A model generated the notes under the pieces. It saw only the letters and a program-made list of their open reading frames with translations, was not told where the DNA came from and made no database searches. The position numbers were made by a program, and so were the translations under genes. A stretch of 24,258 nucleotides of DNA, taken from M3007 sp031398055 (lineage in GTDB: Bacteria > Bacteroidota > Bacteroidia > Chitinophagales > Saprospiraceae). Where the stretch lies: the NCBI GenBank assembly GCA_031398055.1, contig JANNMS010000188.1, positions 1 to 24,258 of the forward strand, given 5' to 3'. This document shows positions 1 through 7,428 of the stretch, piece after piece. How positions within the stretch are numbered: the first letter of the stretch is position 1; every line of letters begins with the position of its first letter.

Positions 1-129
1 CTATGAACTATGAACTATGAACTATGAACTTTTAAAAATTAGCAGTTCATAGTTCATAGTTCATAGTTCATAGTTCATAGTTCATAGTTCATAGTTCATA
101 GTTCATAGTTCATAGTTCATAGTTCATAG
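1..129. repeat. Inverted heptamer tandem array
   Basis: Four perfect copies of CTATGAA (1-28) are followed by a 17-base spacer (29-45) and twelve perfect copies of the reverse complement TTCATAG (46-129). The array touches the window edge, so the left arm may be longer. The two arms can pair into a long hairpin or cruciform. It sits about 100 bases upstream of the start of the SprB-repeat protein. Not a CRISPR: there are no unique spacers. Confidence 0.97.
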
Positions 130-228
130 TTTTATTAACAACTCTTATCAAACCGTTAAAATGAACGACGTACCAAACGAAAAACTGACCGCGTTTTAGT
201 GGCAAATTGTTTTGAAACCGAAAAAAGT

Positions 229-2139
229 ATGAAGCACACCGACTTTCCATTTTCCCAAATGTCCAAAATCTCGTTCGATTTTAATCTTTTGAAAAGCATA
301 ATCCTCGTTTTCGCGCTCGTTTTGCCGGGTGTTTTTTCTGCCCAAAATATTTCAGGATACTGGCAAGGCGTGGCTTACCAGCCAAATGTTGGATCGACCG
401 ATTGTTATCCGGTGACCATTTATTTTGTCCAAAATGGCACGAACCTCACCGGCACTTCATATACTTATGAAGCAGGTACGCCATATTTTGCAGAGATGAA
501 TGTGGTTGGAAAAATTACGGGCAACACGGTGGAATACGACGAAAATTTTATCATTGACAAAGAAGATGCGCCCGGTTTTGAATGGTGCCTCGGCTACGGA
601 AATTTGACATATAATCCCAATACAGAAACGATAAAAGGCACTTTGCATGGCACAACGCCCTCTGGTTTTCCTTGCGTGGATGCGATTTTGGAAGTGTACC
701 GTTTGCAGATACTTTCTCCGCTAACTTATTGTGAGCCAGGAACTTACACCCTAAATTTGGATGGCCACAACGTAAAATGGTACGCCGATAAAAACCTCAC
801 GCAATTGGTTGGATCAGGCAACAGCCTGACTCGAAACATCACGCAATCAACGACATTTTATGTCACCCAAACCACCCAATTTTGTAGCACGCCCAGCCCA
901 GCGGCAGAGATAAAAGTGGTCATTTCAGACCTCGCTTTTTCCAACACAACCACCGTGCAACCAACTTGCAAATCTGGCGGAAGCCTCAATTTGGCTGGAT
1001 CGGGCGGCAAATCACCCTACGAATTCTCAATAAACGGCGGCGCATTTCAGACCTCCGGTTCATTCATAAACCTTACTGCGGGAAACTACACAGTGATTTT
1101 ACGCGACAAAAACGGTTGCGAACGCACCCAAACTCTCACTCTTTCAGCACCTCCGTCCCCCGAGGTAACGGCCACCGCCTCGCCTGCCGACTGCGGAAAA
1201 CAGAACGGCATGGCGATGGCTTCGGCCAGCGGGGGAACACAACCTTTTTCTTTTGACTGGGAAAATGGCGCGACCACGCAAAACATTGATAATCTGGCAG
1301 TTGGAAATTATGAAGTCACGGCGACGGATGCAAACGGCTGCACGGCAACGACTTCGGTTTCCGTCCCCGGCGGCACGAACTTGCCAAATTTGAGTTTTCA
1401 AATAAAAGATGCGCCCTGCGGAATTGCTGCTGGACAAATTTATACCTCGATAATCGGCGGCGTTTCGCCCTACGATTTTGATTGGTCGAACGGAAGCCAT
1501 GCCAAAGATTTGCAAAATTTGGCAGCCGACGAGTACTTTTTGACCGTGACCGATGCCGCCGGTTGTTCGATTTCGACCTCTGCAAAAGTGGAAGGCACAG
1601 AAATTTTGACGGTCAATTTTGCGGTGGACAGCATTTTTATCGAACTCGGCGGGAGCGATTTTTTGACCCCAATTTTCAATCGTCCGGATGTTTTGGACTT
1701 GAAATTTGAGTGGTCGCCGACCGAAAATTTGAGTTGCACGGATTGCCAATCACCAGTGGCAAGTCCCACAGAACCAACGATTTACACAATAATTGCAACG
1801 GATAAAAATGGGTGTTCCGGTACGGCTTCCGTCGTCGTCGAACCGATGCTCCCAAAATATGTAGATGTGTTTTTGCCCAATATTTTTTCCCCGAACGGTG
1901 ATGGCGTGAACGATGAATTTGAACCATTTTTCAGCGACGGCGCGGCATTTTTAGAACTCAAAATCTATGACCGTTGGGGCGAGTTGGTTTTTGAAACTAA
2001 AAACCCAGTCGAGCGATGGGATGGAAAATTCAGGGGAAAAGTGCTGCCGTCCGATGTGTTTGCTTGCATTTTTAAATACAAAGATTTGAATGTCGGTGGG
2101 GAAAAATTGAAAACGGGGAGTGTGGCTTTGATGCGTTGA
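229..2139 (+). CDS. Secreted SprB-repeat protein with gliding-motility-type (CHU_C) C-terminal domain
   Basis: Predicted cell-surface or secreted protein of 636 residues exported by Sec and then the type IX secretion system. Seen: a hydrophobic signal segment ending near FSAQN; an N-terminal beta-rich domain of unknown type (about residues 40-165); an Ig-like segment with paired Cys (about 170-235); three SprB-like repeats (about 244-305, 310-380 and 387-455) carrying the GNYTV/GNYEV and NGC signatures; and a C-terminal domain from about residue 547 with FSPNGDGVNDEF, YDRWGELVFE and WDGKFRG, which is the gliding-motility-associated sorting domain (type B CTD). A GTG at 199 extends the frame and an ATG at 259 would shorten it; both ATGs keep the signal peptide. 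It is probably an adhesin or motility surface protein, but the substrate is unknown. It is followed by a repeat and a terminator and appears monocistronic. Confidence 0.9.
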   Translation: MKHTDFPFSQMSKISFDFNLLKSIILVFALVLPGVFSAQNISGYWQGVAYQPNVGSTDCYPVTIYFVQNGTNLTGTSYTYEAGTPYFAEMNVVGKITGNTVEYDENFIIDKEDAPGFEWCLGYGNLTYNPNTETIKGTLHGTTPSGFPCVDAILEVYRLQILSPLTYCEPGTYTLNLDGHNVKWYADKNLTQLVGSGNSLTRNITQSTTFYVTQTTQFCSTPSPAAEIKVVISDLAFSNTTTVQPTCKSGGSLNLAGSGGKSPYEFSINGGAFQTSGSFINLTAGNYTVILRDKNGCERTQTLTLSAPPSPEVTATASPADCGKQNGMAMASASGGTQPFSFDWENGATTQNIDNLAVGNYEVTATDANGCTATTSVSVPGGTNLPNLSFQIKDAPCGIAAGQIYTSIIGGVSPYDFDWSNGSHAKDLQNLAADEYFLTVTDAAGCSISTSAKVEGTEILTVNFAVDSIFIELGGSDFLTPIFNRPDVLDLKFEWSPTENLSCTDCQSPVASPTEPTIYTIIATDKNGCSGTASVVVEPMLPKYVDVFLPNIFSPNGDGVNDEFEPFFSDGAAFLELKIYDRWGELVFETKNPVERWDGKFRGKVLPSDVFACIFKYKDLNVGGEKLKTGSVALMR

Positions 2140-2146
2140 TTTATCT

Positions 2147-2202
2147 TGATCAGGTTGATGGGTTTATAAAGTTTATCAACCCAATCAACCTTCATCAACC
2201 CA
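2147..2202. repeat. Imperfect inverted repeat built on GGTTGAT
   Basis: The left arm holds ttgatcaggttgatgggttt. The right arm holds atcaacccaatcaacc and then cttcatcaaccc, the reverse complement with small indels. The unit GGTTGAT/ATCAACC recurs in both arms. It lies just after the stop of the SprB-repeat gene and could act as an mRNA 3' hairpin, although no T-run follows directly. Confidence 0.7.
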
Positions 2203-2238
2203 AAAAAAGACAGTTGGTAATTTGGTGTTTCATAGAAG

Positions 2239-2276
2239 TCCGCCCCCCGCACGTTGCGGGGAGGCGGGCTTTTTTA
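2239..2276. terminator. Strong intrinsic terminator
   Basis: A GC-rich stem pairs agtccgcc-ccccgca with tgcgggg-aggcgggct around a CGT loop, with one bulge and one G-U pair, and is followed by a run of T. It terminates the SprB-repeat gene and insulates the downstream DUF3109 gene. Confidence 0.85.
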
Positions 2277-2277
2277 A

Positions 2278-2313
2278 TTTGAATTTCCCCAAAAAAAACT
2301 TGCGCTACCTTCG
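2278..2313 (+). promoter_or_regulatory. Bacteroidota-type promoter for the DUF3109 gene
   Basis: TTTG at 2278-2281, a 24-base spacer and TACCTTCG at 2306-2313 (7 of 8 matches to TAnnTTTG). It lies directly after the terminator and about 28 bases before the ATG at 2341, which places transcription start near 2320. Confidence 0.55.
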
Positions 2314-2340
2314 CCCTGATTATTTACCAAACTTAAAAAA

Positions 2341-2919
2341 ATGATTATTGTCCAAGATAAATTGGTGTCCGATGAAATCGTCAGCGAGCAATTTGTTTGC
2401 AATTTGACGGCTTGCAAAGGCGCGTGTTGTTGGGAAGGCGACCTCGGCGCACCGCTCGAAGCGGACGAACTGCAGATTTTAGAAGAAATTTTCGAAAAAG
2501 TAAAACCTTTTCTCAGCCCAGCCGGGCTCGACGCCATCGAAAAACAAGGAAAATACGTCCGTCTGCCCGACGACGAACTCGCAACGCCTTTGATTGACGG
2601 CGGTCCATGTGCCTACATGATTTTTAATGAATCCGGCATCGCACTTTGCGGCATCGAAACGGCGCAAAAAGCAGGTGCGATTGATTGGAAAAAACCCATT
2701 TCCTGCCATCTTTACCCGATCCGCGTTTCCCAACACATCATCACCGGGACAGATTCTTTGAATTACGACCAGTGGGACATCTGTTCCGCAGCCTGCGAAT
2801 TGGGAAAAAAAGTGCAAGTCCCCGTTTATCAATTTTTGAAAGAAGCCATCATCCGAAAATATGGCGAGGATTTTTATGAAGAATTGGACGGCGCAGCGCA
2901 GTTTTTGAAAGAACAGTAG
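2341..2919 (+). CDS. DUF3109 family Cys-cluster protein
   Basis: Protein of 192 residues, full length for the DUF3109 family, which is related to YkgJ-type putative zinc/iron-chelating proteins. Seen: nine cysteines at about 20, 25, 29, 30, 90, 103, 122, 148 and 152, in the family patterns CNLTACKGACCW, CGIE, SCHLYPIRV and CSAAC. No signal peptide or membrane segment is visible, so it is probably cytoplasmic. The reaction is not known; metal or Fe-S cluster binding is inferred from the Cys pattern. The start is a single ATG preceded by an A-rich stretch, with a promoter-like element close upstream. The gene converges on the flippase gene with a gap of about 44 bases. Confidence 0.92.
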   Translation: MIIVQDKLVSDEIVSEQFVCNLTACKGACCWEGDLGAPLEADELQILEEIFEKVKPFLSPAGLDAIEKQGKYVRLPDDELATPLIDGGPCAYMIFNESGIALCGIETAQKAGAIDWKKPISCHLYPIRVSQHIITGTDSLNYDQWDICSAACELGKKVQVPVYQFLKEAIIRKYGEDFYEELDGAAQFLKEQ

Positions 2920-2963
2920 CCTATCTCTGTGCCCTCCATTCCTCCGTGAGCCTCTGTGAAACC

Positions 2964-4415
2964 TCACTTTTTCCAAAAAACCACCCCCAAAAACGAAAGA
3001 AAAATCAAAACATTCACCCCCAAAAACACGAGCGGCATCTCCAAAAAATACCTTTTCAAAAACAAACTCAACAGCCCCAAACCGAGTGCCAGCCCGACAT
3101 AAAAAAGCATTTTTCCAAAAGGATAAACCACTGGGTAATGCTTTTTTCCCACCTGCCAGGTTGCCCCGGCCATGAAAAAATAGCAAACCAGCGTCGCCCA
3201 GGCCGCCCCGACGTACCCGATTTTCGGCACCCACCACAGGTTCAAAACCAACGTAATCGCCGCGCCGCCGAGCGAAATCCACGCCCCGGTCATCGTTTTA
3301 TCTTTCAATCGGTACCAAACCGAAAAGTTGTAATAAATACCGAGCAGCACATTGGCGAGCAGCAAAATCGGCACGATGTGCAGGCCTTCGTGAAAATTTT
3401 CACCCAAAAAATATTTCACCCAATCCAAAAAACAAAGGATGCCCAACATCCCGCCCGCCGCTGCGACCGTGAACCATTTTGTGGCCTCGGCGTGATTTTC
3501 GAGGGCATTTTCGCTCGCCGCATTTTTGAAAAAAAACGGCTCGGCGGCGTACCGATAGGCTTGCGTGAACAAAGTTATCAGCATCGCCAATTTGTAATTT
3601 GCCCCATAAATCCCCAGTTGTGTGCTGTTTTCTTCGGGTGTTCCGGGCAAAATATATTTCATAATCGCCCGGTCGAGCATCTCGTTGACGATGCCCGCGA
3701 AACCAACGACCACCAGCGGCGCGGCGTAAACCACCATTTTTTTCCATAAAATTTTATCAAAAACACCCCGGAACGCTGCCAAAAACTGCGGCATCAAAAC
3801 CAGCAAAGTCGCCGCGCTCGCAATCAAATTGGCCAGAAAAATATAGCCCACCCCCACATTTGGCGACCAAAAATTTTCAACCCAAACCCAACCTTGTTTT
3901 TTTGCAAACGGACAAAAAACCAACCAAAAAAGGTTCAGGCCGATGTTGATCCCGATGTTGAAAAGTTTGGTAAATGCAAACCGGCGCGGGCGGTTTTCGA
4001 GCCGCAACATGCCAAACGGCAGTTCGGCCAACGCGTCGAACGCCAAAATCAGGGCAAAATACCGGATGTATTCCGGGTGTTGCGGGTATTTCATCCACGC
4101 TGCGAGGGTCGGCGCAAAAATCAGGGCAAGCCCGGCGATGAAAAACGTGAAAAAAATCAGGAAAAAAATGCCCGTGCTGAACGCATTTTGCCGGTCGTTT
4201 TCTGGCGTTCCGTACCGAAAAAACGCCGAAACCATCTGAAAAGACAAAATCACCATCAAAAAAGCGAACGTTGCGTAGAAATCCGTCACCACGCCATATT
4301 CCGCCGGGCTGAGCAAATTCGTGTAAATCGGCACCAGCAACACGTTCAAAAACCTGCCGACGATGCTGCTCAATCCGTACCATGCCGTTTCGCCGGCCAA
4401 TTTTTTGATAGACAT
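2964..4415 (-). CDS. Oligosaccharide flippase / polysaccharide biosynthesis membrane protein (MOP superfamily)
   Basis: Integral inner-membrane protein of 483 residues, the usual length of Wzx/MurJ-like flippases of the MOP superfamily. About 12-14 hydrophobic segments are spread over the whole length. The N-terminus carries the family hallmark of an amphipathic start (KLAGETAWYGLSS) running into the first helix, followed by LLSPAEYGVV. Predicted role: export of a lipid-linked glycan across the inner membrane; the glycan is unknown because no glycosyltransferase cluster adjoins it. The frame opens at a TTG at 4463, but the ATG at 4415 matches the family start. A TAATTTTG -10-like element at 4450-4443 would place transcription start downstream of the TTG. 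The gene is divergent from pepA. Confidence 0.9.
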   Translation of the reverse strand: MSIKKLAGETAWYGLSSIVGRFLNVLLVPIYTNLLSPAEYGVVTDFYATFAFLMVILSFQMVSAFFRYGTPENDRQNAFSTGIFFLIFFTFFIAGLALIFAPTLAAWMKYPQHPEYIRYFALILAFDALAELPFGMLRLENRPRRFAFTKLFNIGINIGLNLFWLVFCPFAKKQGWVWVENFWSPNVGVGYIFLANLIASAATLLVLMPQFLAAFRGVFDKILWKKMVVYAAPLVVVGFAGIVNEMLDRAIMKYILPGTPEENSTQLGIYGANYKLAMLITLFTQAYRYAAEPFFFKNAASENALENHAEATKWFTVAAAGGMLGILCFLDWVKYFLGENFHEGLHIVPILLLANVLLGIYYNFSVWYRLKDKTMTGAWISLGGAAITLVLNLWWVPKIGYVGAAWATLVCYFFMAGATWQVGKKHYPVVYPFGKMLFYVGLALGLGLLSLFLKRYFLEMPLVFLGVNVLIFLSFLGVVFWKK

Positions 4416-4442
4416 TTTTAATTTTGAAAGATTTTCTGGCCT

Positions 4443-4450
4443 CAAAATTA
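4443..4450 (-). promoter_or_regulatory. TAnnTTTG -7 element upstream of the flippase gene
   Basis: On the minus strand this reads TAATTTTG, a full match to TAnnTTTG, about 28 bases before the ATG at 4415. No well-spaced TTTG (-33) element is visible, so the call rests on the -7 box and position only. Confidence 0.35.
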
Positions 4451-4505
4451 GTTTAAAAATCAAAAATCACGGGTTTGGCCACAGTTCTTAAATTTCAAAA
4501 TAGGA

Positions 4506-4538
4506 TTTGTATTTTAAAGGTCTTTGCTTTTACTTTTG
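4506..4538 (+). promoter_or_regulatory. Consensus Bacteroidota promoter for pepA
   Basis: TTTG (4506-4509), a 21-base spacer and TACTTTTG (4531-4538), a full match to TTTG-N(19-23)-TAnnTTTG. Predicted transcription start is near 4545. This decides the pepA start: an upstream in-frame non-ATG start at 4524 would lie inside the promoter, so the ATG at 4614 is preferred. Confidence 0.7.
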
Positions 4539-4613
4539 GCAGTCTCCGCAACCAATTTTTGTTTTTCTTTGCGACCCTTTTCACTGCATTTTCAAATTTT
4601 CCAACCCACCAAC

Positions 4614-6131
4614 ATGGCTGTAAAAATTACTGTCAGCGATAAAAACACGTCGGATAACCTGATTTTTCCGCTCGTTCAAGATGAAAAATTGGCCGAACTG
4701 CTGGCTGATTTGGCCAACCAAAACGGTTTGGATGCTGCCGCCTTGCAAAACGATTTCAAAGCAGAACCAAAAGAAATCTTGCTCACTTATTTGCCCGGTC
4801 AACCTTCGAGCCGTGTTTTTTTGCTCGGAATTGGGAAAAAATCTGGTTTTTCGGAAATGTTGGCCGGCGTCCGCAGCGCGTGTTTCCGCCAAAAATCAAA
4901 ACTCCCCACCAAAATTTCATTGGATTTGCGGCATTTTGAAAATGAAAAAATAGCCGTTTTGGCCGATGCCGCCGCCGCCGGGATGCTTTTGGGATTGTAC
5001 CAAACCAAACCGAACGGCAACGGAAAGGACGAAAAACACGCCCCGAATTTTGCAGACGGCGATTCATTTTTGGAAATTATCGTGCCGACAGCGGCTTTGG
5101 AAATTGCTGAAAAAGCCGTGCGCCGCGCCGAGGTTTTTGCCGAAGTCCAAAAGCAGATTTTGGATTTGGTCAACAAGCCATCGAACAAAAAAACGCCCGC
5201 CCTGCTCGCAGAATTTGCCAAAAACGCCGCCGAAGATTGTGGTTTTTCTATCCGCGTGATGTTCCGCGAAGAAATTATTGATGAAGGTTTGACTGCACTT
5301 TTGGCCGTGAACCAGGGCAGCCCGAATACCCCGGCGTTCCTGGTTTTGGAATATTTACCCGAAAATTTGGGTGAAATAAAAACGCCGATCGTCGGCCTCG
5401 TCGGCAAAGGCGTGACCTTCGACACGGGCGGAATCAGCATAAAACCTTCGTCAAATATGCATTTGATGAAAAGCGACATGGGTGGCGCGGCCGCGGTTTT
5501 GGGTGCATTTATGGCCGTGGCCAAATTGAAATTGCCTGTAAAAATGGTCGGCGCCATCCCTTCCACCGAAAATATGGTGGACGGCGAATCCGCAAAACCG
5601 GGCGATGTTTTCCAAACTTATTCTGGAAAAACCATCGAAATCATCGACACCGATGCCGAGGGTCGCATCATTTTGGCCGACGGCCTGGCGTGGCTCGTGA
5701 AAAATAAAAACCCCGATGTTTTGATTGACCTCGCCACTTTGACCGGCAGCATTGTCCGGTCGCTCGGCCCGACGGCGGCAGGTCTTTTTTCGCAAAATGA
5801 TTCGCTCGCCGCTGCCCTCGACCGAGCCGGGCAGGTCACCGGCGAAAGGCTTTGGCGGATGCCACTTTGGGAAGAATACGGCACCGATTTGAAAAGCGAT
5901 GTGGCCGATTTGCGGAATTACACCGGAAAATTGCACTCCGAGGCCAGTTCGGCGGCAAAATTTTTGGAACATTTTACTGCTGAGCACCCGGCTTGGGCGC
6001 ACCTTGACATCGCGGGCGTGGCTTTTGGCGATTCGGAATTTGCGAGTCAAAAATCGGCGACGGCTTTTGGCGTGCGGCTTTTGACTGAATTTGTGGAAAG
6101 ATTGGAAAGAATCAGGCAAGTCAGCGTTTGA
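4614..6131 (+). CDS. pepA: Leucyl aminopeptidase (M17 family)
   Basis: Cytosolic dinuclear-metal aminopeptidase of 505 residues that removes N-terminal residues from peptides. Seen: a variable N-terminal domain (about 1-180), then the M17 catalytic domain with GKGVTFDTGG (metal-ligand K265 and D270), MKSDMGGAAAV, and the family signature as DTDAEGRI at residues 345-352, with D347 and E349 as metal ligands and R351 as the catalytic Arg. The canonical signature begins with Asn (NTDAEGR); here it is Asp, a tolerated variant. Length agrees with the family (about 480-510). A consensus promoter lies 75 bases upstream. The 3' end shares a palindrome with the convergent lpxB. Confidence 0.95.
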   Translation: MAVKITVSDKNTSDNLIFPLVQDEKLAELLADLANQNGLDAAALQNDFKAEPKEILLTYLPGQPSSRVFLLGIGKKSGFSEMLAGVRSACFRQKSKLPTKISLDLRHFENEKIAVLADAAAAGMLLGLYQTKPNGNGKDEKHAPNFADGDSFLEIIVPTAALEIAEKAVRRAEVFAEVQKQILDLVNKPSNKKTPALLAEFAKNAAEDCGFSIRVMFREEIIDEGLTALLAVNQGSPNTPAFLVLEYLPENLGEIKTPIVGLVGKGVTFDTGGISIKPSSNMHLMKSDMGGAAAVLGAFMAVAKLKLPVKMVGAIPSTENMVDGESAKPGDVFQTYSGKTIEIIDTDAEGRIILADGLAWLVKNKNPDVLIDLATLTGSIVRSLGPTAAGLFSQNDSLAAALDRAGQVTGERLWRMPLWEEYGTDLKSDVADLRNYTGKLHSEASSAAKFLEHFTAEHPAWAHLDIAGVAFGDSEFASQKSATAFGVRLLTEFVERLERIRQVSV

Positions 6132-6136
6132 ACCTG

Positions 6137-6165
6137 AAATGACATTTTTTAAAAAAATGTCATTT
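6137..6165. terminator. Bidirectional terminator between pepA and lpxB
   Basis: The palindrome AAATGACATTTTTT / AAAAAAATGTCATTT lies between the convergent stops; the lpxB stop codon is inside the right arm. On either strand the A/T core gives a stem plus U-rich segment. The stem is AT-rich, so it is weaker than the other terminators here. Confidence 0.55.
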
Positions 6166-7308
6166 CTCAAATTCCAGAATCGCCGCCGCCGCCCGCTCCG
6201 ATGCTCCCCCTTCGCCCAACATTTTCCTCAAATTTTGGTAGCCAATTTTAATCTCCGCAGATTTTTCGGGTGTCAAAATTTCGCGCAACGCGGTTTTCAA
6301 ATTTGAAAAATTGAGGTCGTTTTGAATCAATTCCCGGACGAGCGGTTGGTCCAAAATCAGGTTCGGCAGCGCGATGTATTTGATGTCGACCAGCCGCCGG
6401 GCGATAAAATAGGAAACCGGATTTCCAGAATAACAAACCACCTGCGGCACGCCGAGCAGTGCGGTTTCGAGGGTCGAAGTGCCGGATTTGACGAGCGCGG
6501 CTTTTGATTTTTGTAAAATTTCGTACGTTTTTCCCTGCACGAAATCCACGTTGGGCGTTTTTTCCAAAAATTTTAAATAAAAATCTGCGGGCAAGGCGTT
6601 CGACCCGGCAATCACAAATTTTTCGCCGGGAAATTCTGCGACGACGGAAAGCATTTTAGGTAAAATTTTCGAGACTTCTTGTTTTCGGCTGCCGGGCAGC
6701 ATCGCTATAATTTTCTGGCTTTCAGGAAGTTGCGCCCGATTTGGTTTTTCAAAATCAACCAGCGCGTCCAAAAGTGGATGGCCGACAAACTCCACTTCCA
6801 CGCCATATTTTTTGTAAAATTCCTTTTCGAAAGGCAAAATGACTAGCATTTTGTCCACGTCGCGGCGGATATCAAAAACGCGCGACTTGTGCCACGCCCA
6901 AATTTGTGGGGAAATATAATAGACGATTTTCAAGCCCTGCTGCCGCGCCCATTTGGCGATCCGCAGGTTGAAACCCGGATAATCAATCAAAACCAAAACA
7001 TCCGGCTGGAAAGCCAAAATGTCTTTTTTACAAAAATCAAGGTTGGAAAAAATGGTTTTCAGGTTTTTCAAAACTTCCCAAAAACCCATGAACGCGAGTT
7101 CGCGGTAGTGTTTTGCCAAAACTGCCCCGGCAGATTGCATCAAATCGCCGCCCCAAACCCTGATTTCGGCATCGGGACGGCGGCGGCGCAGGGCTTTTAT
7201 CAAATTCGAGCCGTGCAAATCACCGGAGGCTTCCCCGGCAATGATGTAAATTTTTGGAACGGCGGATTTCAAATTTTCGCTTTTTGCCGTTGTTGGCGTC
7301 CTCGCCAA
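6160..7308 (-). CDS. lpxB: Lipid-A-disaccharide synthase
   Basis: GT19 glycosyltransferase that joins UDP-2,3-diacylglucosamine and 2,3-diacylglucosamine 1-phosphate to the lipid A disaccharide at the inner face of the inner membrane. Seen, in order: IIAGEASGDLHG (about residues 22-33), the WAWHKSRV segment, PFEKEFY, VEFVGHPLLD, AMLPGSRKQEV and KSGTSTLETALLGVPQVVCY, all LpxB hallmarks. Length of 382 residues is normal. The start is odd: there is no ATG before the conserved IYIIAGE. The only in-frame options are TTG at 7308, inside a palindromic repeat so that the first residues translate that repeat, and TTG at 7272, giving 370 residues. No other lpx gene adjoins it. Confidence 0.94.
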   Translation of the reverse strand: MARTPTTAKSENLKSAVPKIYIIAGEASGDLHGSNLIKALRRRRPDAEIRVWGGDLMQSAGAVLAKHYRELAFMGFWEVLKNLKTIFSNLDFCKKDILAFQPDVLVLIDYPGFNLRIAKWARQQGLKIVYYISPQIWAWHKSRVFDIRRDVDKMLVILPFEKEFYKKYGVEVEFVGHPLLDALVDFEKPNRAQLPESQKIIAMLPGSRKQEVSKILPKMLSVVAEFPGEKFVIAGSNALPADFYLKFLEKTPNVDFVQGKTYEILQKSKAALVKSGTSTLETALLGVPQVVCYSGNPVSYFIARRLVDIKYIALPNLILDQPLVRELIQNDLNFSNLKTALREILTPEKSAEIKIGYQNLRKMLGEGGASERAAAAILEFEK

Positions 7309-7359
7309 TAACTATTTTTCAAACGATGAGGTCGAATTTTGTTGGCGAGGACGCCAACA
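7291..7359. repeat. Pair of inverted GC-rich palindromes (REP/BIME-like)
   Basis: TGTTGGCGTCCTCGCCAA at 7291-7308 and its exact reverse complement at 7342-7359, 33 bases apart. Each copy is itself a small hairpin (TTGGCG, loop of 4, CGCCAA). The pair fills the divergent intergenic region between lpxB and the oppA-like gene and overlaps the 5' end of the lpxB frame. No other copy was seen in the window. Confidence 0.88.
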
Positions 7360-7428
7360 AAGGCACTGGTGATTGGAAACAACGGCAAGGGTAAATGTTT
7401 TTTTAGAATGACTGCCTATTTTCGGCGC

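Noticed and set aside
1..129. CRISPR-like repetitive array
   Set aside because: Units are 7 bases with no spacers and the two arms are inverted; it is a simple tandem array.
1144..1749. Open minus-strand frame inside the SprB-repeat gene
   Set aside because: It lies wholly antisense to well-formed SprB repeats; no start context or recognisable domain.
2479..3282. Open minus-strand frame across the DUF3109 gene and flippase end
   Set aside because: It mirrors a conserved DUF3109 gene and has a shadow-like F/G/R-rich composition.
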